In this document: piece after piece, positions 1 through 6,356 of the stretch | Numbering within the stretch: the first letter of the stretch is position 1 | Layout of the letters: each line of letters opens with the position of its first letter | The notes under the pieces: model-generated | What the model saw: only the letters and a program-made list of their open reading frames with translations | What the model was told of the DNA's origin: nothing | The model's database searches: none | Assembly: GCA_024641725.1 (NCBI GenBank) | Contig: JAHECM010000037.1 | Coordinates: 1-7,196, forward strand | Source: Limnohabitans sp. | GTDB taxonomy: Bacteria; Pseudomonadota; Gammaproteobacteria; Burkholderiales; Burkholderiaceae_C | DNA: 7,196 nt | Reading direction: 5' to 3' | Position numbers and translations under genes: made by a program

Positions 1-1496
1 CAGAAGGCGAGCGCTTTGTGGTGTCGGGTGTCAAACTCGAGGGCAATTACCTCGACAAAGAAGACGAGTTCAAGGCCCAGGTCAAAATTTTGCCGGGTGA
101 GCCCTACAACGCGGAGACCGTTGCTGAAACCACCAAGGCGTTCACCGACTACTTTGGCAAGTTCGGTTTTGCATTTGCCCGGGTGGAGGCGGTGCCCCAG
201 GTGGACCGGGCCAACAACCGTGTGGACCTGGTGCTGCGGGCCGATCCTTCGCGCCGAGCCTATGTGCGGCGCATCCAGATTTCGGGCAACAACCGCACCC
301 GAGATGAAGTCATTCGCCGCGAGTTTCGGCAGTTGGAGTCGGCTTGGTACGACGGCGACAAGATCAAGCTTTCGCGCGACCGTGTGGACCGCTTGGGCTA
401 CTTCACTGAAGTCAACATCGAAAACCAAGAAGTCCCGGGTGCACTGGATCAAGTGGATCTGTTGTTATCTGTGGCAGAAAAACCAACAGGCAGCATTTCC
501 CTGGGAGCCGGATTTTCTTCGGCCGAAAAAGTGGCTCTGAGTTTTGGTATCCAGCAAGAAAACGCGTTCGGTTCGGGCAATTACCTGGCGTTGCAGGTCA
601 ATACCAGCAAGTTCAACCGCAACTACGTGCTCAGCACCACAGATCCGTACTTCACAGAAAACGGCGTTTCACGCACTTTGGATGTGTTTCAGCGCACCTC
701 TCGGCCCTATCTGGGTGATCTGAATGCTTACAGTCTGGTTAACAGCGGTGTGGGTTTGCGCTTTGGCGTGCCTGTGACCGAGACCGACCGTGTGTTCGTG
801 GGGGCCAACTTGGAGCAAACCCAAATTCGCGAAGGCACAGGATTGCCGACTCAATATTTGAGTTTTGTGAATAATTTTGGATACACAACCAATGCCCTGC
901 CTTTGACGCTGGGTTGGGCGCGCGATGCCCGCGACAGTGCCTTGGTGCCGAGTCGTGGAAATTTGCAAAGATTCAATTCCGACATTTCTGTTGCAGGGGA
1001 CTTGCGTTATTTCCGAAGCAATTACCAGTTTCAACAGTACATTCCATTGACCAAAAAGTTCACCTTGGCCTTCAATGCCGATGTGGGGTGGGGACAGGGG
1101 CTTGGGGGGCGTGAATACCCCTTGTTCAAAAACTTCTACGTGGGTGGGCAGGGCAGTGTGCGTGGATTTCAGCAGTCCACCGTGGGCCCCACCTCCACCA
1201 CCGCAGGGGTCTTTCTCGGTGGCCCCAAAAAACTGGTGTTCAACGCCGAGTTCATGACCCCATTCCCGGGCGCTGGGACGGACAAAACACTGCGTTTGTT
1301 CACCTTCATGGATGCGGGGCGCGCTTATGGCGAAGCAGAAAAAGTCGACTTCAAAGAAATGCGCGTTTCTGCCGGCCTTGGCCTGAGCTGGATCTCTCCC
1401 ATGGGGCCATTGCGCTTTTCCTATGCGCTGCCGGTGCGCAGCCAGACTGGCGATAGAATCGAAAAACTTCAATTCCAAATCGGAACATCCTTCTAA
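1..1496 (+). CDS. bamA: Outer membrane protein assembly factor BamA, 3' part (5' truncated by window edge)
   Basis: BamA is the Omp85-family core of the BAM complex, which folds and inserts beta-barrel proteins into the outer membrane. The reading frame is open from base 3 with no start codon of its own in view, so the gene enters from the left. 497 codons are visible before TAA at 1494-1496. The first ~85 codons match POTRA 4 (SGVKLEGNY, then PGEPYN), and POTRA 5 starts near base 256 (AYVRRIQISGNN) and ends near base 480. The rest (~336 codons) is the 16-stranded barrel. It carries the conserved VRGF motif of loop 6 at 1158-1169 and ends in a C-terminal Phe (IGTSF), the usual outer-membrane beta-signal. 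From memory the E. coli barrel is ~386 residues, so the extracellular loops here look short. The stop overlaps the skp start by one base. Identity is secure; only POTRA 1-3 and the signal peptide are missing. Confidence 0.97.
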   Translation, partial: EGERFVVSGVKLEGNYLDKEDEFKAQVKILPGEPYNAETVAETTKAFTDYFGKFGFAFARVEAVPQVDRANNRVDLVLRADPSRRAYVRRIQISGNNRTRDEVIRREFRQLESAWYDGDKIKLSRDRVDRLGYFTEVNIENQEVPGALDQVDLLLSVAEKPTGSISLGAGFSSAEKVALSFGIQQENAFGSGNYLALQVNTSKFNRNYVLSTTDPYFTENGVSRTLDVFQRTSRPYLGDLNAYSLVNSGVGLRFGVPVTETDRVFVGANLEQTQIREGTGLPTQYLSFVNNFGYTTNALPLTLGWARDARDSALVPSRGNLQRFNSDISVAGDLRYFRSNYQFQQYIPLTKKFTLAFNADVGWGQGLGGREYPLFKNFYVGGQGSVRGFQQSTVGPTSTTAGVFLGGPKKLVFNAEFMTPFPGAGTDKTLRLFTFMDAGRAYGEAEKVDFKEMRVSAGLGLSWISPMGPLRFSYALPVRSQTGDRIEKLQFQIGTSF

Positions 1497-1498
1497 TG
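1494..1498 (+). promoter_or_regulatory. TAATG stop/start overlap joining bamA and skp
   Basis: The last base of the bamA TAA stop is the first base of the skp ATG. Such one-base overlaps usually mean that the ribosome finishing the first gene reinitiates on the second. The only upstream purine match is a weak GGAA at 1482-1485, so skp translation probably depends on bamA translation. The overlap is seen; the coupling is inferred. Confidence 0.7.
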
Positions 1499-2011
1499 AA
1501 AACGCTTCGTCAACACATCTTGCTGGGCATGCTGGCCACTGCGGCTGCATTTGGATCGGTTGCAGTGCATGCGCAAGAATTCAAAATGGGCTTTGTCAAC
1601 ACAGAGCGGATCTTTCGCGAAGCCGCCAGTGCCAAGCAAGCACAGGCCAAACTGGAGCAGGAGTTTGCCCGCCGCGAAAAAGATTTGGTGGATGTGGGCA
1701 ACAACCTGAAAACGGCCTCTGAAAAGTTCGAGCGAGAAGCGCCGACTTTGTCCGAAAGCCAGCGGGTTTCCCGCCAAAAGCAACTGGTCGAACAAGACCG
1801 CGAGTTTCAGCGCAAGCGCCGTGAATTCCAAGAGGACCTGAACGCTCGCAAAAACGAAGAGCAGCAACTGGTCGTGGAGCGTGCCAACCGCGCGGTCAAG
1901 CAGGTGGCTGAAGCTGAAAAATACGATGTGGTGTTCCAAGAGGCGGTCTACATCCACCCCAAACACGACATCACTGACAAGGTCATCAAAGCCTTGAACG
2001 CAGGCAAGTAA
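1496..2011 (+). CDS. skp: Periplasmic chaperone Skp (OmpH family)
   Basis: Skp binds unfolded outer-membrane proteins after Sec export, holds them soluble in the periplasm and passes them to BAM. The 171-residue product is close to the family size (E. coli 161). It begins with a classical signal peptide: a basic start (MKTLRQH), a hydrophobic core, and a probable cleavage after VHA at residue 26, before QEFKMGFV. The motif GFVNTERIF follows, typical of OmpH proteins at the start of the trimerisation body. Residues ~45-140 are highly charged, rich in Glu, Gln, Arg and Lys with heptad-like spacing, as expected for the long coiled-coil tentacles. The end (YDVVFQEAVYIHPKHDITDKVI) closes the beta core. 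The ATG shares its A with the bamA stop (TAATG). A weak GGAA at 1482-1485 lies 10 bases upstream. Reinitiation after bamA is likely, which would link chaperone supply to BAM. Confidence 0.95.
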   Translation: MKTLRQHILLGMLATAAAFGSVAVHAQEFKMGFVNTERIFREAASAKQAQAKLEQEFARREKDLVDVGNNLKTASEKFEREAPTLSESQRVSRQKQLVEQDREFQRKRREFQEDLNARKNEEQQLVVERANRAVKQVAEAEKYDVVFQEAVYIHPKHDITDKVIKALNAGK

Positions 2012-2019
2012 GCCCTGCC

Positions 2020-3006
2020 GTGCCACTGAGTCTCCAATTCATTGTTGATGCGCTGGGTGGTCGTCTGCTGGGCAATCCAGATCTTTTGATCCAATCGCTG
2101 GCGCCGCTGCAAACAGCCGGTGCTGACCAGATCAGTTTTTTGAGCCATGCGCGCTACCAATCCCAACTGGCTCAAAGCGATGCGGGGTGCGTGATCCTTG
2201 CGCCTGCTTTCGAATCACAAGCTCCAAGCCGGGCATCGGCCATCGTGACCGATGACCCCTACCTGTACTTTGCCCGTTTGACGCAGCTGTGGAAGCGCCA
2301 ACACGCTGACGACTCTGGGCCCCGAATCCACCCCTCTGCGGTGATCGATCCGCTTGCCCGTGTGGCCGACGATGCCCGGATTGGCCCGCAATGCGTGGTT
2401 GAGCGTGGCGCTGTGGTGGGGGCGGGCACCGTGCTCAAGTCGCGCGTGACGCTGGGTGAGAACTGCGTGATCGGTGCCCGTTGCATCGTGCATGCCGGTG
2501 TCGTGATCGGTGCCGATGGTTTTGGCTTCGCTGCGCACCAAGGCGCGTGGGTCAAGATCGAACAATTGGGTGCGGTGCGCATTGGCGACGATGTTGAAAT
2601 CGGTGCGAACACCTGCATTGACCGGGGCGCCCTCGAAGACACGGTGATTGAAAACGGTGTCAAGCTCGACAACCTGATCCAAATCGGTCACAACGTCCAT
2701 GTGGGCGCGCACACGGCCATGGCCGGTTGTGTGGGTGTGGCGGGCAGCGCCAAAATCGGGGCGCATTGCACCGTGGGTGGGGGCGCTGTGGTGCTGGGTC
2801 ATTTGAGCCTGGCCGACCATGTTCACATTTCAGCAGCGTCGGTGGTCACGCGCTCCATTTCGCAGCCGGGCCAGTACACCGGCATGTTTCCCTTGGACAG
2901 CAATGCCAATTGGGAAAAAAATGCCGCCAGCCTCAAACAGCTGGCCCGCTTGCGTGAGCGCATCAAGGCGCTTGAACACGACATTCAAAAAAACAAGGAA
3001 ATCTGA
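2020..3006 (+). CDS. lpxD: UDP-3-O-(3-hydroxyacyl)glucosamine N-acyltransferase LpxD
   Basis: LpxD adds a hydroxyacyl chain from acyl-ACP to the 2-amine of the sugar nucleotide, the third step of lipid A synthesis, in the cytoplasm. At 328 residues it has the three parts of the family. The N-terminal uridine-binding domain is ~1-100 (LGGRLLGNPDL; QISFLSHARY). A left-handed beta-helix of hexapeptide repeats runs ~103-275 (IHPSAVIDP onward, with GADGFGF). A C-terminal helix follows MFPLDSNANWEKN. The catalytic base is His224 in IQIGHNVHVG (E. coli His239), and His261 in LGHLSL matches the second conserved histidine. The start is GTG, 8 bases after the skp stop. It is chosen because it gives the normal N-terminus (SLQFIVDALGG) and no ATG nearby does. 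No good Shine-Dalgarno sequence precedes it. If the flanking gnn genes work as proposed, its acceptor would carry an N-linked chain at position 3. Confidence 0.95.
   Translation: MPLSLQFIVDALGGRLLGNPDLLIQSLAPLQTAGADQISFLSHARYQSQLAQSDAGCVILAPAFESQAPSRASAIVTDDPYLYFARLTQLWKRQHADDSGPRIHPSAVIDPLARVADDARIGPQCVVERGAVVGAGTVLKSRVTLGENCVIGARCIVHAGVVIGADGFGFAAHQGAWVKIEQLGAVRIGDDVEIGANTCIDRGALEDTVIENGVKLDNLIQIGHNVHVGAHTAMAGCVGVAGSAKIGAHCTVGGGAVVLGHLSLADHVHISAASVVTRSISQPGQYTGMFPLDSNANWEKNAASLKQLARLRERIKALEHDIQKNKEI
2995..2999 (+). promoter_or_regulatory. Ribosome binding site of fabZ, inside the end of lpxD
   Basis: AAGGA lies 9 bases before the first fabZ ATG (3009) and within the last codons of lpxD. 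It supports 3009 as start, although the next codon is also ATG (3012) and cannot be excluded. Confidence 0.6.
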
Positions 3007-3008
3007 CC

Positions 3009-3449
3009 ATGATGGACATCCACAAAATCCTCAAGCAACTGCCACACCGCTACCCCTTTTTACTGGTGGACCGTGTGCTTGAAATCGAAAAAGGCGTGCG
3101 CATCAAGGCGCTCAAAAATGTCACCATCAACGAGCCTTTTTTCACAGGACACTTTCCGCACCGCCCCGTGATGCCGGGTGTTCTGATGCTCGAAGCGCTG
3201 GCCCAAGCGGCAGCCTTGCTGTCCTTTGACACCCTCGATGCCGCGCCTGACGACAACACGGTTTATTACTTCGCGGGCATCGACGGTGCGCGCTTTAAGC
3301 GGCCAGTGGAGCCGGGCGACCAGCTGACGCTGGAGGTTCAGTTGGACCGCATGAAGGCCGGCATTTTCAAGTTCAAGGCCCGCGCCTTGGTGGGTGATGA
3401 GCTGGCCTGCGAGGCTGAGCTGATGTGCACCATGCGCAAGATCGCCTGA
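3009..3449 (+). CDS. fabZ: 3-hydroxyacyl-ACP dehydratase FabZ
   Basis: FabZ dehydrates (3R)-hydroxyacyl-ACP to trans-2-enoyl-ACP in type II fatty acid synthesis. It thereby competes with LpxA and LpxD for the same hydroxyacyl-ACP pool, the usual explanation for its place between them. The 146-residue protein has the family's hot-dog fold length. The N-terminal motif is LPHRYPFLLVDRV (residues 11-23). The active-site motif is GHFPHRPVMPGV with catalytic His48, and the helix motif MLEALAQ carries Glu62. FKRPVEPGDQL near residue 98 is also typical. The start is 2 bases after the lpxD stop and the stop is 10 bases before lpxA, a tight operon arrangement. The catalytic residues match FabZ rather than FabA; FabA is longer and has an Asp in place of the helix Glu. 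Confidence 0.97.
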   Translation: MMDIHKILKQLPHRYPFLLVDRVLEIEKGVRIKALKNVTINEPFFTGHFPHRPVMPGVLMLEALAQAAALLSFDTLDAAPDDNTVYYFAGIDGARFKRPVEPGDQLTLEVQLDRMKAGIFKFKARALVGDELACEAELMCTMRKIA

Positions 3450-3454
3450 GGGAG
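3448..3454 (+). promoter_or_regulatory. Ribosome binding site of lpxA
   Basis: GAGGGAG overlaps the fabZ TGA stop and ends 5 bases before the ATG at 3460. It fixes the lpxA start and implies efficient initiation by ribosomes leaving fabZ. Confidence 0.7.
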
Positions 3455-3459
3455 CGCGC

Positions 3460-4272
3460 ATGGCCCATATCCACGCCACGGCCCTGGTCGATCCTGCGGC
3501 CCGCTTAGACCCCTCCGTCACGGTGGGCCCTTTTGCCATCATTGGCCCGCATGTGTCGATCGGCGCGGGCTCCACGGTGGGCTCGCACACGACCATTGAA
3601 GGCCACACCACCATCGGCCAAAACAACCACATCCACAGCTACACCTCGCTGGGGGCAGCACCGCAGGACAAAAAGTACGCGGGCGAGCCAACGCGCTTGG
3701 TGATCGGTGATGGCAACACCATCCGTGAATTTTGCACTTTCAATGCAGGCACTGTGAGTGGGGGCGGCATCACGCAAGTGGGCCATGACAACCTGTTCAT
3801 GGCCTATGTGCACCTGGCGCACGACTGCCAAATTGGCAGCCACACGATTTTTGCCAACAACTCGCAGTTGGCGGGCCATGTGCATGTGGGCGACTGGGTG
3901 ATTCTGGGAGGCTTCACGGTGGTGCGCCAGTTTTTGCGACTGGGTGCGCACAGCTTCACGGCCATGTGCAGCTTGCTGTTTGCCGACTTGCCGCCTTTTG
4001 TGACCTGCGAAGGGCAACCGGCAGACGCCAGAACGGTCAATGCCGAAGGTTTGCGTCGGCGCGGTTTCTCGGCTTCGCGCATTGCTGCGGTGAAAGCCAT
4101 GCACAAGGCGCTTTACCGCGAGAACCTCTCGCTGGAAGCGGCCAAAATCCGCATCGCTCAGATCACTGAGCACACACCCGAGGCCCAGCCTGACGTGGTC
4201 ATGATGCTGGATTTCTTGGCGGGCGCTGGCAAAGCCGGCATCGTTCGCCGCCGTGCCCGTTCGTCCAATTGA
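3460..4272 (+). CDS. lpxA: UDP-N-acetylglucosamine (or UDP-GlcNAc3N) acyltransferase LpxA
   Basis: LpxA catalyses the first lipid A step, moving a 3-hydroxyacyl chain from ACP to position 3 of UDP-GlcNAc, or to the 3-amine of UDP-GlcNAc3N in gnnAB organisms. The 270 residues form a left-handed beta-helix of hexapeptide repeats (~1-185) and a C-terminal helical domain. The catalytic base is His121 in HLAHDC (E. coli His125). Also kept are His118, His140, the PQDKKY substrate motif (E. coli Gln73, Asp74, Lys76) and VNAEGLRRRGF (E. coli Asn198, Glu200, Arg204, Arg205). Two changes stand out by gapless comparison with E. coli recalled from memory: His99 is Asn95 and His160 is Arg156. The acyl-ruler position (E. 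coli Gly173) is Met169, as in P. aeruginosa, predicting a C10 chain. The C-terminus runs several residues beyond the usual end in a basic tail (RRRARSSN). The enzyme is followed directly by gnnA, which fits use of an amino-sugar acceptor; that preference is inferred. Confidence 0.96.
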   Translation: MAHIHATALVDPAARLDPSVTVGPFAIIGPHVSIGAGSTVGSHTTIEGHTTIGQNNHIHSYTSLGAAPQDKKYAGEPTRLVIGDGNTIREFCTFNAGTVSGGGITQVGHDNLFMAYVHLAHDCQIGSHTIFANNSQLAGHVHVGDWVILGGFTVVRQFLRLGAHSFTAMCSLLFADLPPFVTCEGQPADARTVNAEGLRRRGFSASRIAAVKAMHKALYRENLSLEAAKIRIAQITEHTPEAQPDVVMMLDFLAGAGKAGIVRRRARSSN

Positions 4273-4276
4273 GGAG
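4271..4276 (+). promoter_or_regulatory. Ribosome binding site that decides the gnnA start
   Basis: GAGGAG overlaps the lpxA TGA stop (4270-4272) and ends 6 bases before ATG 4283. An in-frame GTG at 4253 would add ten residues inside the lpxA end, but it has no comparable site. It would also put an atypical extension before the Rossmann strand, so ATG 4283 is preferred. Confidence 0.75.
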
Positions 4277-4282
4277 CAGGCC

Positions 4283-5224
4283 ATGAAGCCTTTGCGTTGT
4301 GCCGTGATCGGCGTGGGTTACCTGGGTAAATTCCACGCCCAAAAGTACGCCAAAATTCCTGGTTGCGAGCTGGTGGCTGTGGTCGACAGTCACCAAGACG
4401 TGGCCCATGCCGTCGCCCAGCCCCTGGGCTGCCGCGCCCTGACCGACTACCGTGAGTTGCTCGGCCAGGTCGATGCCGTCAGCATCGTGGTGCCCACGCA
4501 AGCGCATTACGCCGTTTGCATTGAGTTTTTGCGGGCAGGCGTGCATGTCTTGGTCGAAAAGCCCATGACCACCACACTGGAGCAGGCCGACGAACTCATT
4601 GCGTTGGCGGCAGAAAAAAACCTGGTGTTGGCGGTCGGGCATCTTGAACGATTCAATCCCGCTGCTTTGGCCTTGGAGCCGGTGTTGTCCGATCCACGGT
4701 TCATCGACAGCTCTCGGCTTGCCCCATTCAAGCCGCGCGCCACCGATGTCAGCGTTTTGCTCGACCTCATGATCCATGACGTGGACTTGATCTTGTCGCT
4801 GGTGGACAGCGAGCTCGAAAGCGTGGATTGCTCAGGCGCACGCGTGCTCACCAACGACATTGACATCGCCAACGCCCGCATCCGTTTTGCCAATGGTTGC
4901 GTGGCCAACATCACCGCCAGCCGCGTGAGTGCCAAGAGCGAACGCAAAATGCGCGTGTTCCAAAGCCAAGCCTGCCATTCGCTGGACTTTCAGGCCCGAA
5001 GCTTGACCACTTACCGTGGTACGGTCGATCCAATGGCCGCCCCCGAGCAAGCCATTGAGCGCCAGGAGCAAACCTTTGGCGAAGCCGATCCGCTGTACAG
5101 CGAAATCGTTGATTTCGTGGACAGCATCCAACAGCAACGCCCCCCCAAGGTGAGTGGCCGTGCGGGGCGCCGTGCGCTCGAAGCCGTGCAGCGCATCACC
5201 GAAGCCACACGGCTGATTTCCTGA
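4283..5224 (+). CDS. gnnA: Gfo/Idh/MocA-family UDP-GlcNAc 3-dehydrogenase, probable GnnA
   Basis: In A. ferrooxidans GnnA oxidises C3 of UDP-GlcNAc with NAD+, giving the 3-keto sugar that GnnB aminates. The 313-residue product starts MKPLRCAVIGVGYLG, a Rossmann strand with the dinucleotide motif at Gly10, Gly12 and Gly15. Asp35 at the end of the second strand suggests NAD(H) preference. The family signature VEKP is at residues 91-94. HLERFNP at 120-126 is, as I recall, shared with sugar-nucleotide members, and the catalytic segment LDLMIHDVDL is at ~160-169 with Asp161 and His165. The C-terminal alpha/beta domain completes the fold. The gene starts 10 bases after lpxA and precedes a PLP aminotransferase, then lpxB. 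That position is the main reason for choosing GnnA over the related WbpB/WlbA 3-oxidases of O-antigen synthesis. No adjacent N-acetyltransferase (WbpD) or epimerase is present. The family is certain; the exact substrate is inferred. Confidence 0.85.
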   Translation: MKPLRCAVIGVGYLGKFHAQKYAKIPGCELVAVVDSHQDVAHAVAQPLGCRALTDYRELLGQVDAVSIVVPTQAHYAVCIEFLRAGVHVLVEKPMTTTLEQADELIALAAEKNLVLAVGHLERFNPAALALEPVLSDPRFIDSSRLAPFKPRATDVSVLLDLMIHDVDLILSLVDSELESVDCSGARVLTNDIDIANARIRFANGCVANITASRVSAKSERKMRVFQSQACHSLDFQARSLTTYRGTVDPMAAPEQAIERQEQTFGEADPLYSEIVDFVDSIQQQRPPKVSGRAGRRALEAVQRITEATRLIS

Positions 5225-5235
5225 ACTTCCCTCAC

Positions 5236-5243
5236 AGAAAGAA
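5236..5243 (+). promoter_or_regulatory. Weak ribosome binding site of gnnB
   Basis: AGAAAGAA lies 5 bases before ATG 5249 in the 24-base gap after gnnA, the longest gap in the window. It is only a partial anti-Shine-Dalgarno match. I see no promoter or hairpin in this gap. Confidence 0.4.
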
Positions 5244-5248
5244 TTGTC

Positions 5249-6349
5249 ATGCGCATCCCCATGGTTGATCTTGCCGGCCAATACCGTGACCTGAAAGCTC
5301 AAATCGAGCCCGCAATCGCAGCCACGCTGGATGCGGCTCAATACATTTTGGGCCCCAATGTGCAGGCGTTCGAGCGCGAAGCTGCCCAATACCTGGGCGT
5401 CAAACACGCTATCACCTGCGCCAATGGCACCGATGCGCTCCATCTGGCGCTGCTGGCGGCAGGCATTGGCCCGGGCGACGAGGTGATCACCACGCCGTTC
5501 ACCTTTATTGCCACCGCAGAGGCGATTGCTTACGTGGGGGCCAAAGCGGTGTTTGTGGACATCGACCCCCAAACGCTCAACATCGACGTGGCGCAAGTGG
5601 CCCAAGCCATCACCCCGCGGACCAAAGCCCTGCTGCCGGTGCACCTGTTTGGACAACCGGCCGACATTCAGCCCCTGCTGGACTTGGCCGCGCAGCATAC
5701 GCTGCGCTTGGTCGAAGACTGTGCCCAGTCCTTTGGTGCCGATGTCGGCGGGCGCCAGACAGGCTCCATGGGCGATGTGGGGGCTTTCAGCTTTTTCCCC
5801 AGCAAAAATTTGGGCTGCTACGGCGACGGCGGCATGGTCACGACCCAGTCGGACGAGATGGCCGAGACACTGCGCATGCTGCGCAACCATGGCAGCAAGG
5901 TGCGTTACTACCACGACATCGTGGGCTACAACAGCCGCTTGGACGAGCTGCAAGCGGTGGTGTTGCGTGCCAAGTTGCCGCACATTGACTACTACAACCA
6001 AGAGCGCCGCCGTGTGGCGCACCGCTACAGCGCTGGTCTTTCGGGTTTGGGCTTGCAGACCGCACACGAGGATGGCAAAGGCGTGCACGTCTACCACCAG
6101 TACACCCTGCTGACCGACCGCCGCGCAGACATTCAAAAAGCCTTGGCCGATGAGCAAATTGCCAGCGCTGTTTACTACCCCGTGCCTCTGCACCAGCAAA
6201 AGGTTTTTGCCGACATCGCGGCAGGCCAAACCTTCCCGGTGACCGAGTCGGTGGCGGCGCGCTGCTTGTCCTTGCCGATTTATCCTGAGTTGAGCGACAG
6301 CGCTGTGGATGAAATCTGCGGCGTGATTCGACAAGCCTTGACGGCGTGA
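5249..6349 (+). CDS. gnnB: DegT/DnrJ/EryC1-family PLP aminotransferase, probable GnnB
   Basis: GnnB transfers an amino group from glutamate to C3 of the keto sugar made by GnnA, giving UDP-GlcNAc3N, the acceptor for amide-forming LpxA. The 366 residues show the fold-type I sugar aminotransferase pattern: IPMVDLAGQY at the start, ILGPNVQAFE (33-42), the phosphate-binding GTDAL (60-64), and PFTFIATAEAI (83-93). EDCAQ follows, with Asp157 to pair with the pyridine nitrogen and Gln160. The Schiff-base lysine is Lys186 in FFPSKNLG, followed by GDGGM. RNHGS and GYNSRLDELQA are also typical. The length is normal and no key residue is missing. It starts 24 bases after gnnA and ends 7 bases before lpxB. 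Related enzymes (WbpE, FdtB/QdtB) aminate C3 of other nucleotide sugars, so the family is certain and the substrate is inferred from position between lpxA and lpxB. Base composition resembles its neighbours. Confidence 0.85.
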   Translation: MRIPMVDLAGQYRDLKAQIEPAIAATLDAAQYILGPNVQAFEREAAQYLGVKHAITCANGTDALHLALLAAGIGPGDEVITTPFTFIATAEAIAYVGAKAVFVDIDPQTLNIDVAQVAQAITPRTKALLPVHLFGQPADIQPLLDLAAQHTLRLVEDCAQSFGADVGGRQTGSMGDVGAFSFFPSKNLGCYGDGGMVTTQSDEMAETLRMLRNHGSKVRYYHDIVGYNSRLDELQAVVLRAKLPHIDYYNQERRRVAHRYSAGLSGLGLQTAHEDGKGVHVYHQYTLLTDRRADIQKALADEQIASAVYYPVPLHQQKVFADIAAGQTFPVTESVAARCLSLPIYPELSDSAVDEICGVIRQALTA

Positions 6350-6356
6350 TCACGGC

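Noticed and set aside
669..1550. A 293-codon minus-strand open frame opposite the bamA barrel
   Set aside because: It is a shadow of bamA, with no motif, no ribosome binding site and no plausible place in the operon.
4253..4282. A GTG at 4253 as an upstream start of gnnA
   Set aside because: It lies inside the end of lpxA without a good ribosome binding site. ATG 4283 has GAGGAG at ideal spacing and gives the normal Rossmann N-terminus.
5225..5248. Possible promoter or terminator in the gnnA-gnnB gap
   Set aside because: Only 24 bases, with no -35/-10 pair and no inverted repeat; only a weak ribosome binding site is visible.
4832..6334. A 500-codon open frame on the minus strand opposite the ends of gnnA and most of gnnB
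   Set aside because: It is antisense to two genes with intact family motifs. Its translation has no recognisable domain and is rich in His, Gln, Val and Gly, as expected from reading GC-rich codons backwards.
4283..6349. The oxidoreductase/aminotransferase pair as an O-antigen WbpB/WbpE (2,3-diamino-uronate) module
   Set aside because: Not fully excluded, but no N-acetyltransferase, UDP-GlcNAc 6-dehydrogenase or epimerase is nearby, and the position between lpxA and lpxB strongly favours a lipid A role.
6345..6354. Perfect 10-base palindrome CGTGATCACG across the gnnB stop
   Set aside because: It has no loop and no T-run, so it is not a terminator. A single short palindrome is expected by chance and there is no second copy to suggest an operator.
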